DNA of 64,000 nucleotides from Planctomycetota bacterium. GTDB lineage: Bacteria; Planctomycetota; Phycisphaerae; Phycisphaerales; Phycisphaeraceae. Where the stretch lies: contig JAJRXX010000016.1 of NCBI GenBank assembly GCA_024276075.1, forward strand, positions 1 through 64,000. The letters run 5' to 3'. The notes under the pieces are model-generated. The model was not told where the DNA came from. It saw only the letters and a program-made list of their open reading frames with translations, and did not search any database. Position 1 is the first letter of the stretch. Each line of letters opens with the position of its first letter. This document shows positions 25,952 to 35,199 of the stretch, one piece after another. The position numbers and the translations under genes are program-made.

Positions 25952-26090
25952 GTCGTGGGTCAGTTTGAATCCGAGCGTCACCGCAACGAACCGCCACCGT
26001 CAGGGAGCGGGCCTCCTCTGCTTTGAAAATCCCCTGCCACAGGCGTTTCGAATGACAATTCCCGCCAAAACATTCAAACTGGCCCACGAC
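25952..26090. repeat. 139-bp element with 19-bp terminal repeats, family B copy 1
   Basis: The ends GTCGTGGGTCAGTTTGAAT (25952-25970) and ATTCAAACTGGCCCACGAC (26072-26090) are reverse complements at 18 of 19 positions. The inside contains AACCGCCACCGTCAGGGAGCGG, the common core. A second copy of the same length lies at 57964-58102. It sits in the gap between tRNA-Gln and the 3' end of pyk. No coding capacity. Confidence 0.85.
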
Positions 26091-26156
26091 TAGATTCGCA
26101 GCTATCTGTGGTATGTGAATGACGAGTCCAGTAAGCGCCAGTTAGTCTAGCTGGCT

Positions 26157-27632
26157 TTAGCCGTCGAGTTGCCGGATCAGCAGCGTGTTGGTGGCACCGG
26201 GTGTGCCGATGGGTTCGCCTGCGATCAGGACGACCTGATCGCCTTTTTGCCCCCAGCCACGGTCCAAGATTAACCGGCTGATTTTGGTGGCGAAATCTTC
26301 GAGGCTTTTGGGCTGGTCCATCAGGACGGGTGTGACGGCGTAGAGCATCGTCATACGCCGTAGCACCACGGGGTCCGAGCTGGCGGCAATGATGGGGATC
26401 AACGGTCGATTTTGCGAGAGGTAGCGTGCGCCTCCGCCGCGTTGTGACCATACTCCCATGATCTGTGCATCGAGATCGCGGACAACGACATTGACCCCGT
26501 GCGCCAGCGCCGCGGTGCGGTAGTGGTTTTCAACCAGGCGGGCAGGCGGGTGGCTGTCTCGGGTGCTTCGTTCTGTGAGGTCGCGTTGAGTGGTTTTCGC
26601 GATTAGGCCCATGATATTGACAGCCTGGACGGGGTACTTGCCCACAGCGGTTTCGCCGCTGAGCATGACCGCGTCGGCGCCGTCGTAGATGGCGTTGGCG
26701 ACGTCGTTCACCTCGGCGCGTGTGGGCGAGGACGACTCGATCATGCTCTGGAGCATCTGCGTGGCGACGATGACCGGCTTGCCGTAGTCGTGGGCGGCGG
26801 CAATGATCCGCTTTTGGATCACGGGGACCATGGGCAGGTCCATCTCGACGCCCAAGTCACCGCGTGCCACCATGAGTGCGTCCGCCTCGTGGACGATTTC
26901 TTCGAGCTCGTTAATAGCCTGGGGCTTTTCAATCTTAGCGACGATGGGGATGGCGAATGATGGGTCTTGTGCGGATTGTGACAGCAGCGTCTTTAATTCT
27001 CGTATGTCCTGGGCGCGGCGGACAAAGCTCAGCGCCAGGAAGTCCACGCCGTGGCGGACCGCCCAGTCGACGCATTTCAAATCGTGCTCGGTCAGTGAGG
27101 GTGCGAGGATAATTGTGTCGGGGAGATTGATCCCCTTAGCGGTTGTGACGACGCCCCCGACGGTGACATTACAGATAAGCCGCTTGTCGTCGTCGTGGCC
27201 GGTCTTTTCGGTGACGAGCATGCGGATCGCGCCGTCGTCGATCAGCAACCGATTACCGGGCTCGACCTCATCGATAAAAGCGGGGTAGGTGGAGGAAAAG
27301 ACCGCTGGGCTATCACCGGACAGGTTGTCTCCCGCGACGATGGGTTGCCTTTGAAACTCGACTTGCTGGCCCACGCGTAGCGTGACGCCCCCGTCGCGTA
27401 CCTTGCCCACACGGATCTTGGGGCCTGACAGGTCACCCATGACACCAGCGGCGATGCCCGTTTCCTCTGATACACGCCGCACAGCCAGCAGGAGCTGCTC
27501 GAAATCTTCAAATTTGCCGTGTGAAAAATTGATCCGGAAGACGCGTGCGCCTTCTTCGATTAGCCGTATCAGCGTGGCGGGGTCGTTCGATGCGGGCCCG
27601 AGAGTCGCGATGATTTTAGTGAGAATAGGCAT
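26157..27632 (-). CDS. pyk: pyruvate kinase
   Basis: Final glycolytic step, phosphoenolpyruvate plus ADP to pyruvate plus ATP. About 491 aa from MPILTKIIATLGPAS; an ATG five codons earlier is possible. Motifs: RINFSHG, GDLSGPKIRVG, VVAKIEKPQAINELEEI, MVARGDLGVEMD with the active-site Lys in KIEKP, and MLSGETAVGKYPVQAV. The C-terminal domain (TAALAHGVNVVVRDLDAQIMGVWSQ...) is the allosteric or regulatory domain. Divergent from the deacetylase gene. Confidence 0.97.
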   Translation of the reverse strand: MPILTKIIATLGPASNDPATLIRLIEEGARVFRINFSHGKFEDFEQLLLAVRRVSEETGIAAGVMGDLSGPKIRVGKVRDGGVTLRVGQQVEFQRQPIVAGDNLSGDSPAVFSSTYPAFIDEVEPGNRLLIDDGAIRMLVTEKTGHDDDKRLICNVTVGGVVTTAKGINLPDTIILAPSLTEHDLKCVDWAVRHGVDFLALSFVRRAQDIRELKTLLSQSAQDPSFAIPIVAKIEKPQAINELEEIVHEADALMVARGDLGVEMDLPMVPVIQKRIIAAAHDYGKPVIVATQMLQSMIESSSPTRAEVNDVANAIYDGADAVMLSGETAVGKYPVQAVNIMGLIAKTTQRDLTERSTRDSHPPARLVENHYRTAALAHGVNVVVRDLDAQIMGVWSQRGGGARYLSQNRPLIPIIAASSDPVVLRRMTMLYAVTPVLMDQPKSLEDFATKISRLILDRGWGQKGDQVVLIAGEPIGTPGATNTLLIRQLDG

Positions 27633-27822
27633 GGCGTGTGTCATCAACAGGATAGATTATAAACAAACGCTACTTCAACCGCTGTATCGAGAAATACGGG
27701 GTATCGCTCTGTTGTGTCGATGTGAATGGAAGCGTTATGAGGGCGACTGTAGTTTAGCGGGATCGGTGGGGCCAACGGTCGCTTGATGTAGGTTTGATAA
27801 AAAGCTATTCGTTTAAACGCGT

Positions 27823-28764
27823 ATGAACCAGGTAGCCCCTTGCCAATCCGACTCGATGGGCCTTGTGAATGTGGGGTCGTTGCGGTGTGTGAGCATCGAC
27901 GTAGAGGAGTATTTCCACATCGAAGCGGCACACGGGGTGGTCGATCGTGGCGAATGGGGCCAATGGCCTTCGCGGGTTGAGAAAAACGTCGACCTGCTGC
28001 TGTCACTGTTTGATCGGTATGGTCGGCGTGGGACGTTTTTTGTGCTTGGCGACGTGGCGCAGCGGCACCCGCGTTTGGCGGCGCGTATTGCTCAGGCAGG
28101 CCACGAGGTCGCCAGTCACGGCACCGGTCACGATCGTATCCACCGCTTGGGGCCGGATCGTTTCCGTGAAGATGTACGGGCCAGCAAAGAACTGTTAGAA
28201 GATCAGACGGGTAAGCCTGTGGTGGGATATCGCGCGCCGACGTTTAGCGTAGTCCGGGAGACAGCGTGGGCGATCGACGTGTTGGCGGAACTGGGTTTCG
28301 AGTATGACGCGTCGATATTTCCCGTGCATCATCCGTCGTACGGTGTACCCGGGGCACCGGATAGGCCGTTTTTCGTTCGGGGTCAGTCGGGCGGCGCGAC
28401 GCTGCTGGAAGTCCCCCCGTTGACTTGGGCATTGGGGGAGGGTCGCAAGCTCGCGGTGGCTGGGGGAGGGTATTTCCGATTGCTGCCGTTGTGGCTGATG
28501 CGACGGGGTCTGGCGCAGGCGGCGGCGCAGGGGCGGCTGGCGGTGTTGTACTTCCATCCGTGGGAGTTTGATCCCGCTATGCCGCGTATGAAATTGTCAC
28601 TGAAAAATCGCCTGCGCACCTATATAGGGTTGAAGTCCGCTGCGCAACGCCTGGAACGAATCATACGTCAGTCAGCGTGTTGGCAGCCGATTGGAGAGTC
28701 GCTAGAGACGCTGCGGAAGATCGCTTCAGAACAAGACATTTTTTGCCTTACGGGTGACGGTTGA
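27823..28764 (+). CDS. polysaccharide deacetylase, XrtA/PEP-CTERM-locus type
   Basis: 313 aa, NodB-fold deacetylase that would remove acetyl groups from an exopolysaccharide. SIDVEEYFHIEAAH carries the catalytic Asp and matches the variant found with exosortase loci; SHGTGHDRIH holds the zinc His pair; GYRAPTFSV, YDASIFPVHHPSYG and LYFHPWEFDP complete the family pattern (TIGR03006-like). No signal peptide is seen. No exosortase or PEP-CTERM protein is visible here, though the 900-residue secreted protein at the window end could be a substrate class. Alone in its transcript, convergent with the adk-like gene. Confidence 0.9.
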   Translation: MNQVAPCQSDSMGLVNVGSLRCVSIDVEEYFHIEAAHGVVDRGEWGQWPSRVEKNVDLLLSLFDRYGRRGTFFVLGDVAQRHPRLAARIAQAGHEVASHGTGHDRIHRLGPDRFREDVRASKELLEDQTGKPVVGYRAPTFSVVRETAWAIDVLAELGFEYDASIFPVHHPSYGVPGAPDRPFFVRGQSGGATLLEVPPLTWALGEGRKLAVAGGGYFRLLPLWLMRRGLAQAAAQGRLAVLYFHPWEFDPAMPRMKLSLKNRLRTYIGLKSAAQRLERIIRQSACWQPIGESLETLRKIASEQDIFCLTGDG

Positions 28765-28798
28765 GCCGGGGCAGGAGCGAGCGGGCCATTTGTTGTAT

Positions 28799-28900
28799 TA
28801 CCCCCTCTTCCTCGCAGGGAGAGGGCAGGGGTGAGGGTCAAGTCAACTGCAACCAAAAGTCGTGTATCTGGGCGATACACGTGGATTGGGAATGCTCTAG
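28799..28900. repeat. CCCTC-type repeat fragment joined to a family A right end (copy 4)
   Basis: 28799-28853 matches the complement of the repeat at 16224-16275 (GGGTGAGGGTCAAGTCAACTGCAACC). 28860-28896 is the right part of a family A element: a perfect hairpin CGTGTATC-TGGG-GATACACG followed by GTGGATTGGGAATGCT, as in copy 1. The flank CTAG (28897-28900) contains the minus-strand TAG stop of the adk-like gene. The left terminal repeat is missing. Confidence 0.65.
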
Positions 28901-29514
28901 CCTTCGTATGCGGAGAAGTGCTGATTCTGGATGGGTGCGACAATATCGAGCAGATCGCGTAGCACCAGTGCCGGCGAGCCGACCGAGTTGATCTCGATAG
29001 TCATGTCCGATGGGTAGTGGTCGAGGACGGGGCGCGTTTGAGCTTCATAAACCGACCAGCGGTGGCGGATAACTTTTTCGTCGGCGTCGTCGAAGCGGTT
29101 TTCCTTTAACGCCCGGCGGCGTAGACGCTCGAACATCGCCTTCTGGTCGTCGCAGATCAGGTGGATGACTTTAATGACCTCGATGTGCGCATCGAGCATC
29201 TGAGCCTGCTCCACGGTGCGGGGTATTCCGTCGAGGATGAGCAGGTCGTGCCGCGGTTTGTATTCGTGCAGGATGCAGTGTGCGTGGATCGTCTCGGTCC
29301 ACATCTTGACCGTGACCTCGTCGGGGACCAACTCACCACGCGAGCTATATTCATAGAAAATCTTGCCCAGGTCGCTGGAGATGTCGATCTGGCGGAACAT
29401 GTCGCCGGTGGCGAAATGGAAGAACCCCGGTATGGTCCCCAATATCTTGCCCTGGGTGCCTTTTACGACGCCCGGAGCACCGAACAATAAAACGGTCTTG
29501 TATCGGGATGGCAT
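28897..29514 (-). CDS. adenylate kinase-like nucleoside monophosphate kinase with altered P-loop
   Basis: 205 aa. Overall pattern of adenylate kinase: P-loop region LLFGAPGVVKGTQGK, AMP-site FFHFATGDMFR, LDGIPRTVEQAQML and the short LID (NRFDDADEKVIRHRWSVYEAQTRPVLDHYP). The P-loop should read GAPGxGKGTQ; here the Gly before the Lys is Val (codon GTA), which is unexpected because that Gly contacts ATP. FPRT is IPRT. It may be a second, divergent family member rather than the essential adk, or a nucleotide kinase of other specificity. Its stop codon overlaps the family A repeat. Confidence 0.8.
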   Translation of the reverse strand: MPSRYKTVLLFGAPGVVKGTQGKILGTIPGFFHFATGDMFRQIDISSDLGKIFYEYSSRGELVPDEVTVKMWTETIHAHCILHEYKPRHDLLILDGIPRTVEQAQMLDAHIEVIKVIHLICDDQKAMFERLRRRALKENRFDDADEKVIRHRWSVYEAQTRPVLDHYPSDMTIEINSVGSPALVLRDLLDIVAPIQNQHFSAYEG

Positions 29515-29610
29515 GTGAAGCGGTGCTCCGATGTGAGTCGGGACTGCGACGAGGTGTTTGGATTATAGGCGAGCGATCGTTACCCGTGATCGGCTAGGTA
29601 TGATCGAGTA

Positions 29611-30066
29611 TTAAGTGTGTACTGCTTTTTCTTCGAGCATCTCTGGGTCGCGGCGTGCCAAAGCTGCCATATCCATACTCGTGCTAGCCCTGTGTGACGT
29701 ATTAACACTGCTGCGCACCCAGTCGAGGCTACCCGAGTACCACTCGTAGGCATATCCTATGACGATGATCCCCAGGAACGGGGCGCCCAGGACCAGTGCT
29801 TCGGTTGGGAATTGCCGATAGATAGCCGCCCAAGGATAGATCAGCGCGACTTCTACGTCGAAGATCAGATAGAACAACGCGACAATATAGAACCGTAGGT
29901 CAAACTGTACCCAACTCGTACCGATGGTCGGTTCGCCGCACTCGTAGATGGCTTGTTTTTCGGCGTTGGGCAAGCTCGGTCGGAGGACCTTGCTGACCAA
30001 AAGGTTAATCAACACAAATCCCAGGCCGAACCCGAGAAAGATCGAAATCGATATAAGCTGTTCCAC
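29611..30066 (-). CDS. nuoA: NADH-quinone oxidoreductase subunit A
   Basis: Small membrane subunit of complex I. YECGEPTIGTSWVQFDLRFYIVALFYLIFDVEVALIYPWA is the conserved centre (broken here for reading: YECGEP, FDLRFY, FDVEVALIYPW), with three membrane segments. I choose GTG at 30066 (VEQLISISIFLGFG) because GGAG lies 7-8 bases upstream and the segment then begins as in other NuoA; an ATG at 30096 and the longest frame have no ribosome site. The C-terminal 30 residues (SSVNTSHRASTSMDMAALARRDPEMLEEKAVHT) are a species-specific tail. No other nuo gene is next to it, so the complex is split in this genome. Confidence 0.88.
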   Translation of the reverse strand: MEQLISISIFLGFGLGFVLINLLVSKVLRPSLPNAEKQAIYECGEPTIGTSWVQFDLRFYIVALFYLIFDVEVALIYPWAAIYRQFPTEALVLGAPFLGIIVIGYAYEWYSGSLDWVRSSVNTSHRASTSMDMAALARRDPEMLEEKAVHT

Positions 30067-30269
30067 GACCTGTCTCCGAGCAAAAGATGGCCTCATGATA
30101 CGCTGGCGATGAAATACCCTCAAATACACCGACGGGTAAACTGTTGTGTACCACATTTTCAGCGGTGCCAGCATCCCGCCCATGTGTGTTTTCCTAGCGT
30201 GGAAAGCTTAAAGTTAATCTTGGCGCCAGCCGACGAATATGAATACGGGGCGGGTCCGAGGACCCAAAC

Positions 30270-30752
30270 GTGAGAACGATAAAAACCGACGTAAGTGAAA
30301 AGAGAGCCGAGGCAAGACCAGGGGAAAATGATTTCGCTGCTGCGACGACAGGGGGGCTGCCAGGCAGGGTCCCTTCTCTGCTGGCGGAGTTGGTGGCGGG
30401 GGGCTTCCCGGCCTTCCAGGTCAACCGTACAGGCGAGGTCTTGTGGAGTTGCAACGCATCTGGCGGCGTCTTGCATCGCTTGGGTGTGACTGGAGAGCGG
30501 TCCTCGGAAACCCGGATTAAGCCGGAATGGATCGCCCGTCTATGGGATAACAAATGGGGCGGTGGCACAGAACAGCAACTACGTTTGATCGGCCCGCGAT
30601 ACGACTGTGGGTGTACCACGGTGGTGGTATGGTCTCGGCTGATACCGGACATGCTCAGCGTGTGTCTGATACCGCTGGGGAGCATCGGCGTCGGGATCGA
30701 TCCACTTTGGTGTCAGATTTTGGCAGGCGTATCAGCACCGACATCGACATGA
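30270..30752 (+). CDS. hypothetical protein upstream of the chemosensory cluster
   Basis: 160 aa from a GTG with CGAGG nine bases upstream. The frame has ordinary codon use and a protein-like pattern: a variable charged N-terminus, then LPGRVPSLLAELVAGGFPAFQVNRTGEVLWSC, which resembles the first strands of a PAS sensor domain, and a Trp/Cys-containing C-terminal part (WSRLIPDMLSVCLIPLGSIGVG). I cannot assign it. The frame ends 47 bases before the Rrf2 gene, on the same strand. It may be a small sensor or a chance frame, and an overlapping minus-strand frame of similar length exists, so confidence is moderate. Confidence 0.45.
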   Translation: MRTIKTDVSEKRAEARPGENDFAAATTGGLPGRVPSLLAELVAGGFPAFQVNRTGEVLWSCNASGGVLHRLGVTGERSSETRIKPEWIARLWDNKWGGGTEQQLRLIGPRYDCGCTTVVVWSRLIPDMLSVCLIPLGSIGVGIDPLWCQILAGVSAPTST

Positions 30753-30798
30753 CCGCATCGCAATGGTGTGGTGCTGCTGTGGCGGAAGGGGAGCATCG

Positions 30799-31230
30799 GT
30801 GAAACTAAGCAAGACCTCTGCTCAGGCGGCGCTTGCGATCACTTACCTCGCTACCCAAAAGGGCGAGGGCATGGTCCAGGCTCGTCAAGTGGCAAAGCAC
30901 CTGTGTATCCCCACTGATAGTGTGTTGAAGATTCTTCAGGCACTTACGCAGCACGGCCTGATCGAGAGCCGGCTGGGCAGGTCGGGTGGTTATCGGTTTA
31001 ACCAATTGCCCGACGAAGTAAACCTATTGCAGATCGTAGAAGCGATAGACGGGCCTGTCGTGGCAGAGGTGCCTTCCCTCAATGCAGCCGATAACTTGGC
31101 GCACCGTCTCGAGGTGCTCAAGTCGGTTTGTGAGCTGGTTGCCGATCAGATGCGGGGCCAATTGCAGAATACAACGATTGTGGACCTACTTCGTTGTACC
31201 GAGATTCAGGTATTAAACCAAGACGGTTAA
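30799..31230 (+). CDS. Rrf2-family transcriptional regulator
   Basis: 143 aa winged-helix regulator from GTG 30799, with GGGGAG seven bases upstream. VKLSKTSAQAALAITYLATQKGEG is the typical start, QARQVAKHLCIPTDSVLKILQALTQHGLIESRLGRSGGYRF is the helix-turn-helix and wing. The three clustered cysteines that hold an iron-sulfur cluster in IscR or NsrR are absent; single Cys residues remain at other places. It could therefore act as an apo-regulator like CymR. It lies directly before cheW, 187 bases upstream, and may control the chemosensory operon. Confidence 0.88.
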   Translation: MKLSKTSAQAALAITYLATQKGEGMVQARQVAKHLCIPTDSVLKILQALTQHGLIESRLGRSGGYRFNQLPDEVNLLQIVEAIDGPVVAEVPSLNAADNLAHRLEVLKSVCELVADQMRGQLQNTTIVDLLRCTEIQVLNQDG

Positions 31231-31416
31231 AGCCTGTTTCTACCTTTTCCGATTTACCTTTTATAGAACGTCCCCGAATGTGGCGCAGCTTGTTCCATTT
31301 TCTCGACGTCGCTAGGTGCGTACCGCGTGCCGTGATGGTCAGCGGTGTGTCAGCATTCGGACAGAAAATACACAGGGTGGCAAGGCAGAAGCCGAAGCAC
31401 GACAAAGGAGAAAAAC

Positions 31417-31971
31417 ATGACAACCGCAACCGCAGAAAATCAGGCGACGGCCGAGCCCGTTTCAACAAAGGAAACAGGTGGCACCGCTTCACATCAGGTA
31501 GACGGTGAATTGTTGCAATTGGTTACGTTTATGGTGGGTTCGGAGGAGTTTGCGATTCCGATCCTCAGTGTTCAAGAGATCAATCGGATGATGCAGATCA
31601 CTCGCGTACCCCAAAGCCCACCGTTTATTGAGGGTGTGATTAATCTCCGAGGCAAGATTATCCCGGTGATGGACCTGCGTAAGCGATTCAACGTAGAGGT
31701 GGCTGAGGATTCGTCGGATTGCCGAATTATCGTTGTCGAGGTGGCTAACCGTGTGATCGGTTTTACCGTAGACCGTGTCAATGAGGTTCTGCGTATCGAC
31801 GCGGGCATCGTGGAGCCGCCGCCTTCGATGGTTTCCGGGATTGACAGCGATTACGTGCAGGGTGTGGGCAAGCTCGACGATCGTCTGCTGATTCTGCTTA
31901 ATCTTAACCGGCTATTCAGCAACGAAGACCTTGAAAGTGTAGATCAGGCATCCAGCGCGGCATCTGTCTAA
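31417..31971 (+). CDS. cheW: CheW-like coupling protein
   Basis: 184 aa from the ATG at 31417; AAAGGAG precedes it by about 5 bases, which decides against the longer frame. CheW links receptors to CheA at the membrane-proximal array. After a Thr/Ala-rich tail of about 30 residues the domain reads LQLVTFMVGSEEFAIPILSVQEINRMMQITRVPQSPPFIEGVINLRGKIIPVMDLRKRF, the usual receptor and kinase contact surface. First gene of the block cheW-cheR-cheA-cheX-cheY-fapA-cheB. Confidence 0.95.
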   Translation: MTTATAENQATAEPVSTKETGGTASHQVDGELLQLVTFMVGSEEFAIPILSVQEINRMMQITRVPQSPPFIEGVINLRGKIIPVMDLRKRFNVEVAEDSSDCRIIVVEVANRVIGFTVDRVNEVLRIDAGIVEPPPSMVSGIDSDYVQGVGKLDDRLLILLNLNRLFSNEDLESVDQASSAASV

Positions 31972-32019
31972 ACAGATCGTGGGGGCGTGTGTTTTCCCTA
32001 AATCTGGAGGAGGTTCTTT

Positions 32020-32871
32020 ATGGCGGTTGCCAATCTGACAATGTCGCCGGCGCAGTTCGAATCGCTGCGTAAAGTGGTTTATAAGCGGAGCGGGATTTAT
32101 TTTCAGGACTCAAAAAAATATGTTCTCGAGAGTCGGCTGTCGCGCCGCCTCGAAGAACTAGGGTTTAGCAATTTTGATGAGTACCTGATGTTCCTGACGA
32201 CCGGGCCGTACCAGACAGACGAGTTTCAGGAGATGTTCAATCGGATCACGATCAACGAGACGAGCTTCTTTCGCAACGAGCCGCAATTAGAGGTTTTTGA
32301 GAAGCAGGTCCTGTCTAAGCTGCTCGAAGCGCGTAAGAGTAAAAAGCAGTTGCGAATATGGTCGAGCGCTAGCTCAACCGGTGAGGAGCCGTACACGCTG
32401 GCGATCCAACTGCACCGCAGCCTCGGCGTGAGGCTCTCGGATTGGAATATCGAGATTCTTGGAACGGACATCAGTCAAAAGGCGTTGGAGACGGCACAGA
32501 GTGGGAAGTATGCCTCATACAGCATCCGATCGATGAATCCCTTGATCCTCAAGCGTTATTTTACGGAGGAGGATGGGTTTTTTAAGTTGGACCCGACCAT
32601 TATGAGCATGGTGAGGTTCGAGTTATTGAACCTTAAGGACGCTTATGCGGCGAAGCGGTTCGGTACGTGGGACGTGATCTTCTGCCGCAACGTGATGATT
32701 TACTTCGACGACGCGATGAAGACGCACTGCGTCAAGATGTTCCATGACCAGTTGGCGGATGACGGCACGTTGTTTATTGGTCACAGCGAGTCGCTCAGGA
32801 ACATCCCGGTACCGTTTGAGCCGATGCCGATACCGCAGGCGTTTTCATATATGAAGAAAGCAGGGGCGTAA
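32020..32871 (+). CDS. cheR: chemoreceptor protein-glutamate methyltransferase CheR
   Basis: 283 aa. Methylates glutamates of chemoreceptors with SAM to set adaptation. The N-terminal helical domain is followed by FNRITINETSFFRNEPQLEVF and the SAM fold LRIWSSASSTGEEPYTLAI, EILGTDISQKALE, WDVIFCRNVMIYFD and GTLFIGHSESL. No TPR extension. GGAGGAGG lies 8 bases before the ATG. 48 bases after cheW and one base before the cheA start, so co-translated with cheA. Methylatable receptors must therefore exist elsewhere in the genome. Confidence 0.97.
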   Translation: MAVANLTMSPAQFESLRKVVYKRSGIYFQDSKKYVLESRLSRRLEELGFSNFDEYLMFLTTGPYQTDEFQEMFNRITINETSFFRNEPQLEVFEKQVLSKLLEARKSKKQLRIWSSASSTGEEPYTLAIQLHRSLGVRLSDWNIEILGTDISQKALETAQSGKYASYSIRSMNPLILKRYFTEEDGFFKLDPTIMSMVRFELLNLKDAYAAKRFGTWDVIFCRNVMIYFDDAMKTHCVKMFHDQLADDGTLFIGHSESLRNIPVPFEPMPIPQAFSYMKKAGA

Positions 32872-32872
32872 C

Positions 32873-35173
32873 ATGGACATCGAAGGTTTAGACCCAAGCC
32901 TGCTTCAAGACTTCTTGACCGAGTCAGGCGAGTTGATCGAGAAGCTCGACGCAGACTTGGTGACGCTCGAGTCGTTAGACGAAGGCAGCGAGCAGAAAGA
33001 CCTGCTCGACGGGATATTCCGCGCCCTGCACACGATCAAGGGTGCCGCGAGCTTCTTGGGATTGACGGTGCTCACCACGTTTGCGCATGCCGCGGAGGAC
33101 GCGTTAAATCGTTTGCGCAAGGGTGAAATAAAGGTAACGCCTGAGGTGATGGATGCGATGCTACGCAGCGTCGACGTCTTGCGTGTCATGATGGAACAGA
33201 TCGCCGCTGGCGAAGATATCACCCCGGCTCCTGAAGACCTCATTAACCAGCTTCATGCCCTTGTTGGCGGGGACCCTGCGGAGGGGGCCGCCTCTCCCGA
33301 TCAGGCGCCGTCCGTGACGCCGCAGGCGAGCCCAACCGTGGTTGGGGGCACACCGCTCGACCTACCTCCCGAGAAGATCGACCTGGTTGAATTCATGGTC
33401 ATAGACCTACAAGAAGCGATTGGTCAGATTGATCAGTGTTTGGCACAGGCCCGCACCGCGGTGGACACTTCCGACGCGGCTCATGACTTGGCGGAGTTAG
33501 GGGACTCGATATTTAAGACGTCAGAATTTTTTAAACTCGATGCGCTGAGCTTGATGGCAAAGCTCCTGATGTCCGTTGGTGCGAAGCTCGATCAGGTGCC
33601 CGAGGCTCAGCTTGGAGAGCTATTTGTCCGTGTTGGAGCGATTAAGGTGTTGGTCGAGCGTCAGGCTGACGCCCTGAACCAGAAGATGGCCTTGTCGTGG
33701 CCGGTAGAGACGCTCCAGCAACGAATCGAAACGCTTATCGGTGGCCAGGAGTTGCCAGACGATGTGACGGGTCAGCACGGAGACGATCCGCTGAAGGTAT
33801 TGGAACTCGATGGCGTGATTGAACCCGGTAGTGAGAGCTCAGGTGAAGCAGAGGCTCAGGCCGACGCCTCGCAGGCACAGAAGGATACAGCCCCCGGCCA
33901 GCAGACCCCGGCCGACGCGGCGCGGGATGCGACAAAAAAGTCTAAGGGTGATGCCCCCACGGCTCGCGCTTCGTTAGGCGAGCAGACGATTCGCGTTGAG
34001 GTAAGCAGGCTCGAGTCCTTGATGAATTTGGTGGGGCGTCTGGTTCTCAATAAGAATAGAATATTGTCACTGGCGCGTAGGATCACTGAGTACGATATCT
34101 CTCACGAGGCTAAAGAGCAGTTTACGATTGCGTCTAGTGCCTTGGATCAATTGACTAGTGAGCTTCAGATGGGTGTGATGCGGACTCGCATGCAGCCGTT
34201 GGCGAAGCTCTTTGATCGGTATCCTCGGGTTATCCGTGACATCGCGCGTGCGACCGGTAAGAAGATCGATCTTGAGATCACCGGGAAAGAAACGGAAGTT
34301 GATAAATCGGTTTTAGAGGTCCTGGCCGACCCGCTGGTACATATCTTGAGAAACAGCGCCGATCACGGCATTGAGTTGCCCCAGACGCGTATTGGAACCT
34401 CGAAGAAAGAGACCGGCACGATCCACTTGACCGCGGAGCACCAAGGCAGCCACGTACGTGTCGAGATCGCCGACGACGGCAAGGGCCTGGACCGAGACGT
34501 GCTGGGTAAGAAAGCCATTGAGCGGGGGATGGTAACGCCTGATCAGCTCGCTGCCCTCGGTGATGAAGAGGTATTCCGATTTATTTTCGCCGCCGGTTTT
34601 TCCACGGCTGAGAAGGTGTCCGATCTGTCTGGCCGCGGGGTGGGCATGGACGTGGTCCGGACAAACATCGCGAAAATCAATGGCGCGATCAATATCAGCG
34701 CGGTCAAGGGCAAGGGCACCACGATCGAGATTTTAATCCCTCTGACTGTGGCGATCATGCCGGCGATGATGGTGGGTGTGGGCCAGCACTTGTATGCGAT
34801 ACCGCTCACAACCATCATCGAAATTGTCCGACCTGAAGATCGTATGGTCCATTCCGTGGGCGGTCAGCCAGTGATGAGGCTGCGGAATTCAGTCCTGCCG
34901 TTGTTGGACATGCGTGAAAAATTACAGGAAACCGGAGAGAAGCCTCGCAGCAAGTTTGCAGTCATTGTGGGTGTAGGCCAGCAGCGAGCCGGTTTGGTCG
35001 TTGAACGATTGATCGGTCAGCAGGAAATCGTGATCAAGCCTTTGGATGATCGGTACACCAGTGGCGGCCCCTTCAGCGGTGCGACGATCCGTGAGGATGG
35101 CGATGTAAGCCTAATACTTGATGTGATTCAACTAATTCGACAAGCCCAACAGACCGAGCGTGCCGCCGCTTAA
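32873..35173 (+). CDS. cheA: chemotaxis histidine kinase CheA
   Basis: 766 aa. HPt domain with the phosphorylated His53 in ALHTIKGAASFLG; a second helical segment (about 165-285, VEFMVIDLQEAIGQIDQCL...) looks like a further HPt fold without the His. A Ala/Gln-rich linker (about 300-365) leads to the dimerisation helices (SRLESLMNLVGRLVLNKNR), the ATPase (HILRNSADHGIELP N box, VEIADDGKGLDRD, GRGVGMDVV) and the CheW-like P5 domain at the C-terminus. It takes phosphate to CheY and CheB. One base separates it from cheR. Confidence 0.97.
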   Translation: MDIEGLDPSLLQDFLTESGELIEKLDADLVTLESLDEGSEQKDLLDGIFRALHTIKGAASFLGLTVLTTFAHAAEDALNRLRKGEIKVTPEVMDAMLRSVDVLRVMMEQIAAGEDITPAPEDLINQLHALVGGDPAEGAASPDQAPSVTPQASPTVVGGTPLDLPPEKIDLVEFMVIDLQEAIGQIDQCLAQARTAVDTSDAAHDLAELGDSIFKTSEFFKLDALSLMAKLLMSVGAKLDQVPEAQLGELFVRVGAIKVLVERQADALNQKMALSWPVETLQQRIETLIGGQELPDDVTGQHGDDPLKVLELDGVIEPGSESSGEAEAQADASQAQKDTAPGQQTPADAARDATKKSKGDAPTARASLGEQTIRVEVSRLESLMNLVGRLVLNKNRILSLARRITEYDISHEAKEQFTIASSALDQLTSELQMGVMRTRMQPLAKLFDRYPRVIRDIARATGKKIDLEITGKETEVDKSVLEVLADPLVHILRNSADHGIELPQTRIGTSKKETGTIHLTAEHQGSHVRVEIADDGKGLDRDVLGKKAIERGMVTPDQLAALGDEEVFRFIFAAGFSTAEKVSDLSGRGVGMDVVRTNIAKINGAINISAVKGKGTTIEILIPLTVAIMPAMMVGVGQHLYAIPLTTIIEIVRPEDRMVHSVGGQPVMRLRNSVLPLLDMREKLQETGEKPRSKFAVIVGVGQQRAGLVVERLIGQQEIVIKPLDDRYTSGGPFSGATIREDGDVSLILDVIQLIRQAQQTERAAA

Positions 35174-35199
35174 TTGTGGCCTAGACGAGGAGATTAGCT

